A stretch of 64,000 bases of DNA from Pseudomonadota bacterium (GTDB lineage: Bacteria > Pseudomonadota > Gammaproteobacteria > Burkholderiales > Gallionellaceae): assembly GCA_021822115.1 (NCBI GenBank), contig JAJZSA010000004.1, positions 3,838 through 67,837 on the forward strand. Reading direction: 5' to 3'. The position numbers and the translations under genes were made by a program. Numbering within the stretch: the stretch's first letter is position 1; each line of letters starts with the position of its first letter. A model generated the notes under the pieces. That model searched no databases and had not been told where the DNA came from. It saw nothing but the letters and a program-made list of their open reading frames with translations. This document shows, piece by piece, positions 36,809-46,797 of the stretch.

Positions 36809-37384
36809 ATGACTGAATATCTGTTGATACTGGTCGGCACGGTGTTGGTGAACAACATCGTGATGGTCAAGATCCTCGGGCTGTGCCCGTTCATGGGCGT
36901 CTCCAAGAAACTGGAGACGTCGCTCAGCATGGGCGCCGCCACCACGTTCGTGCTGACCATCGCTTCCGGCTTGAGCTATCTGGTGAGCCATTACCTGCTC
37001 GGCCCCGACCTGGCCTACCTGACCACGCTGGCTTTCATCGTGGTGATCGCCGCCACCGTGCAGTTCACCGAGATGGCGATCAAGAAGACCAGCCCGGTGC
37101 TGTACCAGGCACTGGGCATCTACCTGCCGCTGATCACCACCAACTGTGCGGTGCTCGGCATCCCGCTGCTCAACGTGCAGGCCAAACACGACTTCATCGA
37201 ATCGTTGCTGTTCGGTTTCGGCGGCGCGGTCGGCTTCACGCTGGTGATGGTGCTGTTCGCCGGCATCCGCGAACGCATGGAAGGCGCGGACGTGCCGGCG
37301 GTGTTCCGTGGCACCGCCATCGCCATGGTCACCGCCGGTCTGATGAGCCTGGCTTTCATGGGCTTCTCGGGGCTGGTCAAATGA
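36809..37384 (+). CDS. rnfA: Rnf electron transport complex subunit A
   Basis: A 191-residue membrane subunit with six predicted spans. It shares with RnfE the core that holds a membrane-embedded iron-sulfur centre. Visible signatures are [35 protein letters not shown] and [17 protein letters not shown]; the two cysteines are the expected cluster ligands. The ATG at 36809 gives the canonical MTEYLLI N-terminus. The operon order rnfABCDGE-nth is the same as in E. coli rsx. Confidence 0.97.
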   Translation: MTEYLLILVGTVLVNNIVMVKILGLCPFMGVSKKLETSLSMGAATTFVLTIASGLSYLVSHYLLGPDLAYLTTLAFIVVIAATVQFTEMAIKKTSPVLYQALGIYLPLITTNCAVLGIPLLNVQAKHDFIESLLFGFGGAVGFTLVMVLFAGIRERMEGADVPAVFRGTAIAMVTAGLMSLAFMGFSGLVK

Positions 37385-37929
37385 TCCAGGCGCTGTGGAT
37401 CATGGTCGCCATAGCGACGTTGCTGGGCGTGATCCTCGGCTATGCCGCCATCCGTTTCCGCGTCGACGGCAACCCGCTGGCGGAGAAGATCGATGCGGTA
37501 TTGCCACAGACGCAATGCGGCCAGTGCGGCTATCCCGGCTGCAAACCCTATGCCGAAGCCATCGCCAAAGGCGAGGCGGACATCAACCTGTGCCCGCCCG
37601 GAGGCGAGGAAGGCATCCACAAGCTGGCGGAGCTGCTGGGGGTGGAATTCAAGCCCTTCGGCAAGGATGCCCAGCCCAAACCCAAGTCCGTGGCCTTCAT
37701 TGATGAACAGACCTGCATCGGCTGCACCCTGTGCATCCAGGCCTGTCCGGTGGATGCCATCGTCGGTGCGGCCAAGCAGATGCACACCATCATCACCTCG
37801 GAATGCACCGGCTGCGAGCTGTGCGTGCCGCCGTGTCCGGTCGATTGCATCAGCATGCTGCCCATCGAGGAGAAGCTGGATAACTGGAAATGGAAATATC
37901 CGGTGTATGAGTTGAGGCACACCGCATGA
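37381..37929 (+). CDS. rnfB: Rnf electron transport complex subunit B (ferredoxin-like)
   Basis: A 182-residue iron-sulfur subunit. It has an N-terminal membrane anchor ([18 protein letters not shown]), a [4Fe-4S] domain with [15 protein letters not shown] and a distal cysteine in DINLCPPGG, then two ferredoxin motifs [14 protein letters not shown] and [15 protein letters not shown]. It is the likely entry or exit point for ferredoxin electrons. It overlaps rnfA by 4 bp. Confidence 0.97.
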   Translation: MIQALWIMVAIATLLGVILGYAAIRFRVDGNPLAEKIDAVLPQTQCGQCGYPGCKPYAEAIAKGEADINLCPPGGEEGIHKLAELLGVEFKPFGKDAQPKPKSVAFIDEQTCIGCTLCIQACPVDAIVGAAKQMHTIITSECTGCELCVPPCPVDCISMLPIEEKLDNWKWKYPVYELRHTA

Positions 37930-39620
37930 GAAAACTGCATCGCTTCCATGGCGGCGTGCACCCCCCCACGCACAAGGCCGAATCCACGCGCACCCCGATC
38001 GCCCCGACCACACTGCCGTCGCGCCTGGTCATCCCCTTGCACCAGCATGTAGGCAACTGCGCGGTGCCGGTGGTGCAGGTAGGCGAGCACGTGCTCAAGG
38101 GGCAGATCATCGGTCGCCCGGAAGGGCGCCAGTCCAGCGCGGTGCACGCCTCCACCTCGGGTACGGTGAGCGCCATCGACATGCAAGTGGTAGCGCATCC
38201 ATCGGGCGAACCCGACCTGTGCGTGACCATCATCCCGGACGGCAAGGACGAGTGGATCGAACATCAGGGAGTCGATTACACGCAGACCTCGCACACCGAT
38301 CTGCGCCACCTGCTGCGCCGTGCCGGCGTGGTCGGCCTTGGCGGCGCGGTGTTCCCCAGCGATCTCAAGGCTTACTCGCGCCACCACAAGATCACCACGC
38401 TGGTGATCAACGGCGCCGAGTGCGAGCCCTACATCACCTGCGACGACATGCTGATGCGAGAACGGGCCGGCGACATCCTGCGCGGCGCAGAGCTGTTGCG
38501 CGAACTGCTGCATGCGGAAGAGGTGCTGATCGGCATCGAGGACAACAAGCCGCAAGCCATTGCCGCGATGCAGCGCGCCGTGGGACAGGACGGTCATCGA
38601 CGCATGGAAGTGATCGCCGTCCCCACGCTGTATCCGGGCGGCGGCGCCAAGCAGCTGATCCGCGTGCTGACCGGCATCGAGGTCGCCGCCGGCGTGCGCT
38701 CGACCGAGCTGGGCGTGCAATGCTTCAACGTCGCCACCGCCTATTGCGCCTGGCGCGCCGTGGCGCATGGCGAGCCGCTGCTGTCGCGCATCGTCACCGT
38801 CACCGGCAATGTGGCTGAGGCGCAGAATTTCGAAGTGTTGCTGGGCACCCCGGTGGATGAGCTGGTGGCGCAAGCCGGCGCGAAACCGGACACCGACCGC
38901 TACATCATGGGCGGCCCGATGATGGGCGTGGATCTGCCGTCCGCCGCAGTGGGCGTGACCAAGGCCACCAACTGCATCATCGCCGCCTCGCCCGCGCTGT
39001 TCCCGCCGCCGCCGCTGCCCATGCCGTGCATCCGTTGCACGCGCTGCGCCGACGTCTGCCCGGCCGAACTGCAACCGCAGGAGCTGTACTGGTTCGCCAA
39101 AGCGAACAACTTCGGCAAGGCGCAGGAATACCATCTGTTCGACTGCATCGAGTGCGGCGCCTGCGCCTATGTCTGCCCCAGCAGCATCCCGCTGGTGCAC
39201 TACTATCGTTACGCGAAGAGCGAGATCCGCGTACGCGACCACGACAAACGCGCCGCCGACCAGGCGCGCGAACGCCATGAGTTCCGCCAGTTCCGCCTGG
39301 AGCGCGAGAAGCAGGAGAAGGCCGAGCGTCTGGCGCAGAAGGAACGCGAAGCGGCAGCCGCCAAGGCCGCTACGGCGACCGCCGCCCCGGTCGCCACACC
39401 GGTCGGCGCCTCCAGCGACCCGGACGACACCTTGCAGATGCGCATCGATGCTGCGGTGGAACGCGCCAAGGCACAGGTCGCAGCCGCGCATCCGAAGAAC
39501 ACCGAGGCGCTCACCCCTGAGCAGCAGGCGGAGATCGCCGCCGTCGAAGCACGGCGCGCCAAGATCCGCGAACTGGCCTCCGCTGCCGGCGCCGAAGACG
39601 AGCCGCCCAAACAACAGTAA
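37926..39620 (+). CDS. rnfC: Rnf electron transport complex subunit C (NADH-binding)
   Basis: A 564-residue peripheral subunit with NADH and FMN sites ([36 protein letters not shown]) resembling NuoF. Two [4Fe-4S] motifs follow: [15 protein letters not shown] and [20 protein letters not shown]. After residue 440 a charged Ala/Glu/Lys-rich coiled-coil tail ([20 protein letters not shown]) extends to the end, of the kind that varies between species. It starts inside the rnfB stop. Confidence 0.97.
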   Translation: MRKLHRFHGGVHPPTHKAESTRTPIAPTTLPSRLVIPLHQHVGNCAVPVVQVGEHVLKGQIIGRPEGRQSSAVHASTSGTVSAIDMQVVAHPSGEPDLCVTIIPDGKDEWIEHQGVDYTQTSHTDLRHLLRRAGVVGLGGAVFPSDLKAYSRHHKITTLVINGAECEPYITCDDMLMRERAGDILRGAELLRELLHAEEVLIGIEDNKPQAIAAMQRAVGQDGHRRMEVIAVPTLYPGGGAKQLIRVLTGIEVAAGVRSTELGVQCFNVATAYCAWRAVAHGEPLLSRIVTVTGNVAEAQNFEVLLGTPVDELVAQAGAKPDTDRYIMGGPMMGVDLPSAAVGVTKATNCIIAASPALFPPPPLPMPCIRCTRCADVCPAELQPQELYWFAKANNFGKAQEYHLFDCIECGACAYVCPSSIPLVHYYRYAKSEIRVRDHDKRAADQARERHEFRQFRLEREKQEKAERLAQKEREAAAAKAATATAAPVATPVGASSDPDDTLQMRIDAAVERAKAQVAAAHPKNTEALTPEQQAEIAAVEARRAKIRELASAAGAEDEPPKQQ

Positions 39621-39634
39621 GGATCGCGCACATC

Positions 39635-40663
39635 ATGTGGAGCTCCCCCTTCATCACCCAACCCGCCAGCGTCAGCCAGATCATGCTGCGCGTGCTGTTC
39701 GCACTGGTCCCGGGCATCGCGCTCTACGTCTGGTACTTCGGTCCAGCCATCCTGATCTCGCTCACGCTGGCTTCGATCACCGCGCTGGCCACCGAGGCGC
39801 TGATGCTCAAGCTGCGCGACCGTCCGCTCAAACCGTTCCTGAGCGACAACAGCGCCCTCATCACCGCCTGGCTGCTGGCGCTGTCCATCCCGCCGCTGGC
39901 GCCTTGGTGGCTGGTGGTGGTGGGCACCGCCTTCGGCATCGCCGTGGCCAAGCAGCTGTATGGCGGCCTGGGCAACAATCCGTTCAACCCGGCGATGGTC
40001 GGCTATGCCGTGCTCATCATCTCCTTCCCGGCGCATATGACGCACTGGCTGACGCCAGCCATGCTGAGCGAACATACGCTGACCTTCGCCGAACAGCTGC
40101 ACTACATCTTCGGCGGCCTGTTGCCACCGGATGCCACGCTGGATGCGCTGACCATGGCGACGCCGCTGGACACCATGAAGACCGAGTTGCATCGCGGCCT
40201 GTCGGTGGACGAGATCCGCAACATGCCGATCTACGGCCACCTGGGCGGTAAGGGCAGCGAGATGGTCGCGCTCGGTTTCGCCATCGGCGGCGTGTACATG
40301 ATCGCCACGCGCCTGATCAACTGGGTGATACCGGCCATCTATCTCGCCTCGCTGTTCACCATCGCCGGCGTCTTCAATCTGTACGACCCGGCACATTACG
40401 CTGCGCCGAGCTTCCACCTGTTCTCAGGGGCGGCGATGCTGGGGGCGTTCTTCATCTACACCGATCCGGTGGGCGGCCCGACCACCTACAAGGGCCGCTT
40501 GGTCTATGCCTTCGGCGCGGCACTGCTGACCTGGCTGATCCGCACCTATGGCGGCTTCCCCGATGGCGTGGCATTCGCCGCTCTGCTGATGAACCTGTGC
40601 GTGCCGCTGATCGACGCCTGGACGCAGCCGCGCATCTTCGGCAAGAAAGGGGAGGGCAAATGA
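39635..40663 (+). CDS. rnfD: Rnf electron transport complex subunit D
   Basis: A 342-residue multi-pass membrane flavoprotein homologous to NqrB. The covalent FMN threonine is expected in ALTMATPLDTMKTE. Other blocks are GLGNNPFNPAMVGYAVLII and the C-terminal FSGAAMLGAFFIYTDPVGGP. About nine hydrophobic spans are seen. The complex couples NADH/ferredoxin electron transfer to ion movement. Confidence 0.96.
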   Translation: MWSSPFITQPASVSQIMLRVLFALVPGIALYVWYFGPAILISLTLASITALATEALMLKLRDRPLKPFLSDNSALITAWLLALSIPPLAPWWLVVVGTAFGIAVAKQLYGGLGNNPFNPAMVGYAVLIISFPAHMTHWLTPAMLSEHTLTFAEQLHYIFGGLLPPDATLDALTMATPLDTMKTELHRGLSVDEIRNMPIYGHLGGKGSEMVALGFAIGGVYMIATRLINWVIPAIYLASLFTIAGVFNLYDPAHYAAPSFHLFSGAAMLGAFFIYTDPVGGPTTYKGRLVYAFGAALLTWLIRTYGGFPDGVAFAALLMNLCVPLIDAWTQPRIFGKKGEGK

Positions 40664-41295
40664 AGCGCATCGTCCGCTCCACCCTGCAAACCGCCCTCAA
40701 TCTGGTGTTCTTCGCCATCATCGGCACCGCCATCCTGTCCGCCACCTATTTCCTGACGCACGCCGCCATCGTGCATAGCGAGCAACAGGAAAAGCTCAAA
40801 CTGATCACACAGATCGTGCCCACCGATCTGTTCGACAACGACATCATCCAGGACACGTTACCCATCGCTGCCGATCCCTTGCTCGGCACGACCGAAACCA
40901 CCACCGTCTATCGCGCTCGCCTCAAGGGAGCACCTTCCGCCGTGGTGCTGGAAGCCATCGCACCCGATGGCTACAGCGGCAAAATCGCGCTCGTGTTGGC
41001 GGTACGCAGTAACGGTCAACTGGCGGGCGTGCGCGTGGTGGCACACAAGGAGACGCCCGGACTGGGTGATTACATCGAACTCGGGAAGAGCCCGTGGATC
41101 AAGGGCTTCGACGGGAAATCACGCACCGCGTACAGCGCTGAGGATTGGCAGGTGGAGAAGGACGGCGGCAAGTTCGGTTACATGACCGGCGCCACCATCA
41201 CCCCGCGCGCAGTCATCAAGGCCGTGCACCATGCCCTGCAATATTTCGATGCCCACCGCGACGAACTGTTCGCCCCCCAAGGAGGCCGGTCATGA
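40660..41295 (+). CDS. rnfG: Rnf electron transport complex subunit G
   Basis: A 211-residue subunit with one N-terminal membrane span ([20 protein letters not shown]) and a periplasmic FMN-binding domain. The covalent FMN threonine is in [29 protein letters not shown] is the second family block. It starts 4 bp inside rnfD and ends 4 bp inside rnfE. Confidence 0.96.
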   Translation: MKRIVRSTLQTALNLVFFAIIGTAILSATYFLTHAAIVHSEQQEKLKLITQIVPTDLFDNDIIQDTLPIAADPLLGTTETTTVYRARLKGAPSAVVLEAIAPDGYSGKIALVLAVRSNGQLAGVRVVAHKETPGLGDYIELGKSPWIKGFDGKSRTAYSAEDWQVEKDGGKFGYMTGATITPRAVIKAVHHALQYFDAHRDELFAPQGGRS

Positions 41296-41987
41296 ATCTG
41301 CACGAGATGAAGGACATCGCCTATAACGGCTTGTGGAAACAGAATCCCGGCCTGGTACAACTGCTCGGCCTGTGCCCGTTGCTGGCGGTGAGCAGCACCT
41401 TGGTCAACGCGGTGAGCTTGGGGCTGGCCACCGCCTTGGTGATGAGCTTGAGCAACGCAGCCATCGCCCCCATCCGCAGCTATGTCCCGAACGAGATCCG
41501 CATCCCGGTGTTCATCCTCATCATCGCGGTGCTGGTGACCGTGGTGCAATACCTCATGAATGCCTACATGTATGGGCTGTATGTGGTGCTGGGCATCTTC
41601 ATCCCGCTGATCGTGACCAACTGCATCGTGCTGGCACGCGCCGAATCGTTCGCCTCCAAGAACCCCATGCTGCCGTCCGCTTTCGACGGCATGATGATGG
41701 GGCTGGGACTCACCGCCGTACTGGCGGCACTGGGTGCGCTGCGCGAGATCGTCGGCAAGGGCACGCTACTGTCCGGCATCGATCTGGTGTTCGGCGAATC
41801 GACCAAAGCCTGGGTGATCCACGTGATCCCCGATTACCACGGCTTCCTGCTGGCCATCTTGCCGCCCGGCGCCTTCCTCGGTCTCGGCCTGCTCATCGCC
41901 GGCAAGAACTGGCTGGACATGCACGCCGCCGCCAAGGCCCGCAAACAAACGGCAGCGGGCGTACAGCCTGAGGCCGCGCAGGGATGA
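41292..41987 (+). CDS. rnfE: Rnf electron transport complex subunit E
   Basis: A 231-residue membrane subunit paralogous to RnfA, with six spans and the conserved cysteines in [11 protein letters not shown] and [18 protein letters not shown]. The C-terminal tail is short and basic. Its stop overlaps the nth start by 4 bp, tying the DNA repair gene to the redox operon, as in E. coli. Confidence 0.96.
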   Translation: MNLHEMKDIAYNGLWKQNPGLVQLLGLCPLLAVSSTLVNAVSLGLATALVMSLSNAAIAPIRSYVPNEIRIPVFILIIAVLVTVVQYLMNAYMYGLYVVLGIFIPLIVTNCIVLARAESFASKNPMLPSAFDGMMMGLGLTAVLAALGALREIVGKGTLLSGIDLVFGESTKAWVIHVIPDYHGFLLAILPPGAFLGLGLLIAGKNWLDMHAAAKARKQTAAGVQPEAAQG

Positions 41988-42616
41988 ATGCTGCCAAACG
42001 GCGCGAGATCTTCCTGCGCCTGCAAGCCGCCAATCCGCACCCCACCACTGAACTGGAGCACCAGTCGGCGTTCGAGCTGCTGGTCGCGGTGATCCTGTCC
42101 GCCCAAGCCACCGACAAGAGCGTCAACCTGGCCACGCGCGAACTGTTCCCGGTGGCGCGCACGCCGCAGCAGATCCTCGACCTGGGAGAAGACAACCTGC
42201 GCGAATATGTGCAGCGCATCGGCCTGTACCAGACCAAGAGCAAGCACATCATCCAGATGTGCCGCATCCTGCTGGAGAAACATCAAGGACAGGTCCCGCA
42301 GACGCGCGAAGCGCTGGAGGCACTACCCGGCGTCGGCCGCAAGACCGCCAACGTGATCCTCAACACCGCCTTCGGCCAGCCCACCATCGCCGTGGACACC
42401 CACATCTTCCGCATCAGCAACCGCATCGGCCTGGCGCCGGGCAAGGATGTCCTGGCGGTGGAGAAGAAACTGATGAAAGTGGTGCCGGACGAATTCAAGC
42501 AGGACGCCCATCACTGGCTGATCCTGCATGGGCGCTACGTATGTGTGGCGCGCAAACCGAAATGCCGCGAGTGCTGCCTGCTCGATCTGTGCGAATTCAA
42601 GGAAAAGGTGTTGTGA
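41984..42616 (+). CDS. nth: Endonuclease III (DNA glycosylase/AP lyase)
   Basis: A 210-residue base-excision enzyme removing oxidised pyrimidines. The helix-hairpin-helix is [13 protein letters not shown] with the Schiff-base Lys, and the catalytic Asp is in VDTHIFRI. The [4Fe-4S] cluster motif has the exact C-x6-C-x2-C-x5-C spacing ([17 protein letters not shown]). It is the last gene of the rnf unit before DUF1841. Confidence 0.97.
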   Translation: MNAAKRREIFLRLQAANPHPTTELEHQSAFELLVAVILSAQATDKSVNLATRELFPVARTPQQILDLGEDNLREYVQRIGLYQTKSKHIIQMCRILLEKHQGQVPQTREALEALPGVGRKTANVILNTAFGQPTIAVDTHIFRISNRIGLAPGKDVLAVEKKLMKVVPDEFKQDAHHWLILHGRYVCVARKPKCRECCLLDLCEFKEKVL

Positions 42617-43038
42617 TGTTCAATCCCACTCGCGACGAGGCTCGCAATTTCCTGTTCGAATCATGGCGCAAACGGCGTGCCGGCGAACTGCTGTCGCCGC
42701 TGGAAGACCTGACGGCGCAACTCATCGACAAGCATCCCGAATACCATGATCTGTTCAGAGATCCGGAGAAGTTCGCCGCCAAGGATTACGCCCCGGATGG
42801 TGACGTGGTCAATCCGTTCCTGCATCTGATGATGCACCTGACCATCGAGGAGCAGATCAGCATCGGCCAGCCGCATGGCATCCGCGAACAGTTCGCCCGC
42901 CTGAGCGAAAAATACCAATCGGAACACGAGGCCCAGCACGCGATGATGGATTGCCTGGGCGAGATGATCTGGCAGGCGCAACGCAATCGCAGCGCGCCCG
43001 ACGCGGCCATCTATCTCGACTGTCTGGCCCACCAATGA
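42616..43038 (+). CDS. DUF1841 family protein
   Basis: A 140-residue soluble protein starting [20 protein letters not shown], the DUF1841 signature, with NPFLHLMMHLTIEEQ and a C-terminal MMDCLGEMIWQAQR. The His-rich central helix could bind metal, but no function is established for the family. It overlaps the nth stop (TGATG), so it is co-translated with the rnf-nth operon. Confidence 0.9.
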   Translation: MFNPTRDEARNFLFESWRKRRAGELLSPLEDLTAQLIDKHPEYHDLFRDPEKFAAKDYAPDGDVVNPFLHLMMHLTIEEQISIGQPHGIREQFARLSEKYQSEHEAQHAMMDCLGEMIWQAQRNRSAPDAAIYLDCLAHQ

Positions 43039-43063
43039 GCCCGTTGCCGGCCGCTTCGTGCCG

Positions 43064-43092
43064 CTGACGAAAAACGGACTAACCGCTATAAT
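43064..43092 (+). promoter_or_regulatory. Promoter of the CBS-domain gene (CTGACG-17-TATAAT)
   Basis: CTGACG (43064-43069) and a consensus TATAAT (43087-43092) are spaced 17 bp in the gap after DUF1841. The leader is about 39 nt and carries AAGGAG before the ATG. Confidence 0.65.
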
Positions 43093-43137
43093 CGCCGGCG
43101 CACCGAATAACAACCAATCTGCATGAAGGAGAGTTCC

Positions 43138-43716
43138 ATGCCGCATCGCCAGCAGCAACCGCACTTCGAACTGAAGACGACCAGCCATGTCCAGGAGATC
43201 CTGGAGCCGCACAACGAACCTTGGCAAGTCGAACTGAATGCCCCCGCCATTTCCGTGATGACGGACTTCCGCGTGCGCGGCATGTTCAAGGTCGGCCCGG
43301 ACGAGACCATCGACCAGGCCCTGCATGAGATGAAGGTGGCCGGTCTGCGTATCGCCTTCGTGAAGGAGAAAGGTTCCGAGAAACTGCTGGGTTCCATCAC
43401 TTCCTACGACATCATGGGTGAGAAGCCGATGCGCTATCTGCAAAGCGTGGGCTTCGCCGACCGTGGCGTGACGCACAAGGACATCCGCGTGGGCGACATC
43501 ATGGAGCACACCAAGGACTGGGTGGTCGCCGAGATGCATGATGTGGAAAAAGCCACGGTGAAGGACGTGCTGGATGCGCTGCAAAAGGCTGGCAAGACCC
43601 ACATGCCGGTGCTGGAAGTGACTGAAGGCAAACAACCGCAACTGCGCGGCCTGTTCTCCGCCGCCAAGATCCTGCGCCTGACCGAAGTGAGCCGCCAGAA
43701 GGCTGCTGCCAAGTAA
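43138..43716 (+). CDS. CBS-domain protein
   Basis: A 192-residue protein consisting mainly of two CBS motifs: ISVMTDFRVRGMFKVGPDET through LLGSITSYDIMG, and VGDIMEHTKDWVVAEMHDVE through LRGLFSAAKIL. CBS pairs usually bind adenine nucleotides or S-adenosylmethionine and regulate a partner; no fused effector domain is present. AAGGAG lies 7 nt before the ATG. It is monocistronic, with its own promoter and terminator. Confidence 0.88.
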   Translation: MPHRQQQPHFELKTTSHVQEILEPHNEPWQVELNAPAISVMTDFRVRGMFKVGPDETIDQALHEMKVAGLRIAFVKEKGSEKLLGSITSYDIMGEKPMRYLQSVGFADRGVTHKDIRVGDIMEHTKDWVVAEMHDVEKATVKDVLDALQKAGKTHMPVLEVTEGKQPQLRGLFSAAKILRLTEVSRQKAAAK

Positions 43717-43734
43717 ACGGACGCAAGATTAAAC

Positions 43735-43764
43735 AAAAAGGCGCATCCGAGGATGCGCCTTTTT
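43735..43764. terminator. Bidirectional intrinsic terminator between the CBS gene and pssA
   Basis: A perfect 14-bp inverted repeat, AAAAAGGCGCATCC and GGATGCGCCTTTTT, with a GA centre. It ends both the plus-strand CBS gene and the minus-strand ilv-psd-pssA unit. Confidence 0.93.
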
Positions 43765-43785
43765 TATCGCCCGTCGAAAGGCAAA

Positions 43786-44532
43786 TCAACCGGCATTCGG
43801 TCGCTTGCGCAGGTCAAGCGCGGCCATCACATAGCCGGACAAGCAATAGGCGAAGAACAACAGGAACAGATGCAGCGGCGGGTTCTGCGCCACGAAGATG
43901 AAGAACAGCGCGAACAGGAAGATCACGAAGAACGGCACGCTCTTGCGCATGTTGATCGACTTGAAGCTGTAGTACTTGAAGTTGCTCACCATGGACAGGC
44001 CGGCGAACACGGTCAGTGCCGCCGCATACCAGCGCAGGTCGTAACCGGTGAACTTGTTGTCCAGCATCACCCACACGAAACCGGCCACCAGGGCCGCCGC
44101 CGCCGGGCTGGGCAGCCCTTGGAAGTAACGCTTGTCGACCACGTCGATATTGGTGTTGAAACGTGCCAAGCGCAGCGCCGCACCGGTGCAATAGATGAAG
44201 GCAGCGAACCAGCCCCACTTGCCCAGGTCGCGGAACGCCCATTCGTACATCAGGATGGAGGGGGCGACACCGAAGGAGACCATGTCCGACAGGCTGTCGT
44301 ACTCGGCGCCGAACTCGCTCTGGGTATGCGTCAACCGCGCCACACGGCCATCCAGACCATCCAGCACCATGGCGATGAAGATGGCGACCGCCGCGATCTC
44401 GTAACGGCCGTTCATCGACTGCACGATGGCATAGAAGCCGGCGAACAGCGCAGCCGTGGTGAACAGGTTGGGCAGCAGATAGATGCTGCGCCGGCGCAAG
44501 TTCATTTTGCTGCGGGGGTTCATCGGCTCCAT
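43786..44532 (-). CDS. pssA: CDP-diacylglycerol-serine O-phosphatidyltransferase
   Basis: A 248-residue integral-membrane enzyme making phosphatidylserine from CDP-diacylglycerol and serine. The CDP-alcohol phosphotransferase motif is split across DGLDGRVAR and GAEYDSLSD, matching D-G-x2-A/G-R-x8-G-x3-D-x3-D. About eight spans are seen. This is the membrane (Bacillus-type) Pss, unlike the E. coli enzyme. It directly follows psd. Confidence 0.96.
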   Translation of the reverse strand: MEPMNPRSKMNLRRRSIYLLPNLFTTAALFAGFYAIVQSMNGRYEIAAVAIFIAMVLDGLDGRVARLTHTQSEFGAEYDSLSDMVSFGVAPSILMYEWAFRDLGKWGWFAAFIYCTGAALRLARFNTNIDVVDKRYFQGLPSPAAAALVAGFVWVMLDNKFTGYDLRWYAAALTVFAGLSMVSNFKYYSFKSINMRKSVPFFVIFLFALFFIFVAQNPPLHLFLLFFAYCLSGYVMAALDLRKRPNAG

Positions 44533-44535
44533 GGG

Positions 44536-45180
44536 TCAGTTCAGTTGTGCAAGGATGGTCTCGGTGGCGCGCACTTTATCACCGATGCTGACCTTGACGG
44601 TAGCATCCAGCGGCAGATACACATCCACACGCGAACCGAAGCGGATGAAGCCGTAACGCTGGCCGCGTGCCAGCGTGTCGCCCGCTTTCACGTAACACAG
44701 GATGCGGCGCGCGATCAGACCGGCCACTTGCACGAAGGTCACCGTCTGCCCCGCAGGGGTCTTGAGCACGATGGCGTTACGCTCGTTCTCGCTCGATGCC
44801 TTGTCCAGATCGGCATTCACGAACTTGCCGGGGAAGTACTGCACCTTGCCGATGACGCCGTCCACCGGACTGCGATTGGAATGCACGTTGAACACGTTCA
44901 TGAACACGCTGACCAGCAAGGCCTCGCGCTCACCATAAGGGTCGGTGGTACGCTCGACCTTGATCACGCGGCCATCCGCTGGACTCAGCACGGCACCAGC
45001 CTGCTGCGGGATCACACGCGCCGGGTCACGGAAGAACTGCAATACGAAAACGAAGATGATCCAGAACGGGATCGCCCAGGCGAGACACCAGGCCGAGACG
45101 GCCACGGCGACGACCAGCGAGATCGCCAAGAACGGCCAGCCTTCGCGGGCGATGATGGGATGCGGATAATTATTGCTCAT
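44536..45180 (-). CDS. psd: Phosphatidylserine decarboxylase (short type)
   Basis: A 214-residue proenzyme that makes phosphatidylethanolamine. The N-terminus has two membrane spans. Self-cleavage at Gly-Ser to form the pyruvoyl cofactor is expected in [24 protein letters not shown] and [17 protein letters not shown] are family blocks. It is shorter than the E. coli enzyme and of the archaeal-like class usual in betaproteobacteria, where it pairs with pssA downstream of ilvC. Confidence 0.95.
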   Translation of the reverse strand: MSNNYPHPIIAREGWPFLAISLVVAVAVSAWCLAWAIPFWIIFVFVLQFFRDPARVIPQQAGAVLSPADGRVIKVERTTDPYGEREALLVSVFMNVFNVHSNRSPVDGVIGKVQYFPGKFVNADLDKASSENERNAIVLKTPAGQTVTFVQVAGLIARRILCYVKAGDTLARGQRYGFIRFGSRVDVYLPLDATVKVSIGDKVRATETILAQLN

Positions 45181-45211
45181 AGATCAGGCGTAGGAATAGG
45201 AGGGCCGATAG

Positions 45212-45243
45212 CAAGAAGGTGAAGCCTGCGCTTCACCTTCTTG
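45212..45243. other. Perfect 13-bp stem-loop between ilvC and psd
   Basis: CAAGAAGGTGAAG (45212-45224) and CTTCACCTTCTTG (45231-45243) pair around CCTGCG, 11 bp after the ilvC stop. No U-run follows on the minus strand. It may attenuate or process the ilvBNC transcript ahead of psd-pssA, or protect the 3' end of the ilv message. Confidence 0.75.
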
Positions 45244-45254
45244 TCGGACTGCGT

Positions 45255-46304
<1,050 letters not shown>

Positions 46305-46796
46305 TCAGAGTTTGAGGATGCGTTCGCCGCGCCCGATGCCAGAGGCACCGGTGCGCACCGTCTCCAGGATCAGGCCGCGCTCGATCGCCAGCAGGAACTT
46401 GTCCAGCTTGGAACCGGCACCGGTCAGTTCGATGGTGTAGGTCTTGTCGGACACGTCGATGATGCGTCCGCGGAAGATGTCGGTCATGCGCTTCAGCTCT
46501 TCGCGGTCGGCGCCTTCGGCGCGCACCTTGACCAGCATCAGTTCGCGCTCGATATGGTCGCCGTCGGACAGGTCCATCACCGACACCACGTCCACCAGCT
46601 TGTTCAGCTGCTTGTTGATCTGCTCGACGATCGCGTCGGAACCGCTGGTGACGATGGTCATGCGCGACAGCGTCGGGTCCTCGGTGGGTGCCACGGTGAG
46701 CGATTCGATGTTGTAGCCACGCGCGGAGAACAGGCCGGCCACGCGCGACAGCGCGCCGGCTTCGTTGACCATCAGCAGGGAGATGATATGGCGCAT
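46305..46796 (-). CDS. ilvN: Acetolactate synthase, regulatory small subunit
   Basis: A 163-residue regulatory subunit giving valine feedback inhibition. The N-terminal ACT domain is MRHIISLLMVNEAGALSRVA, with GLFSARGYNIESLTVAPTED, followed by the ALS_ss_C domain ending near SGIGRGERIL. It starts 1 base after the ilvB stop. Confidence 0.96.
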   Translation of the reverse strand: MRHIISLLMVNEAGALSRVAGLFSARGYNIESLTVAPTEDPTLSRMTIVTSGSDAIVEQINKQLNKLVDVVSVMDLSDGDHIERELMLVKVRAEGADREELKRMTDIFRGRIIDVSDKTYTIELTGAGSKLDKFLLAIERGLILETVRTGASGIGRGERILKL

Positions 46797-46797
46797 G

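Noticed and set aside
37548..39614. 688-codon minus-strand frame opposite rnfB/rnfC
   Set aside because: Antisense artefact; the Rnf subunits have complete cofactor motifs on the plus strand.
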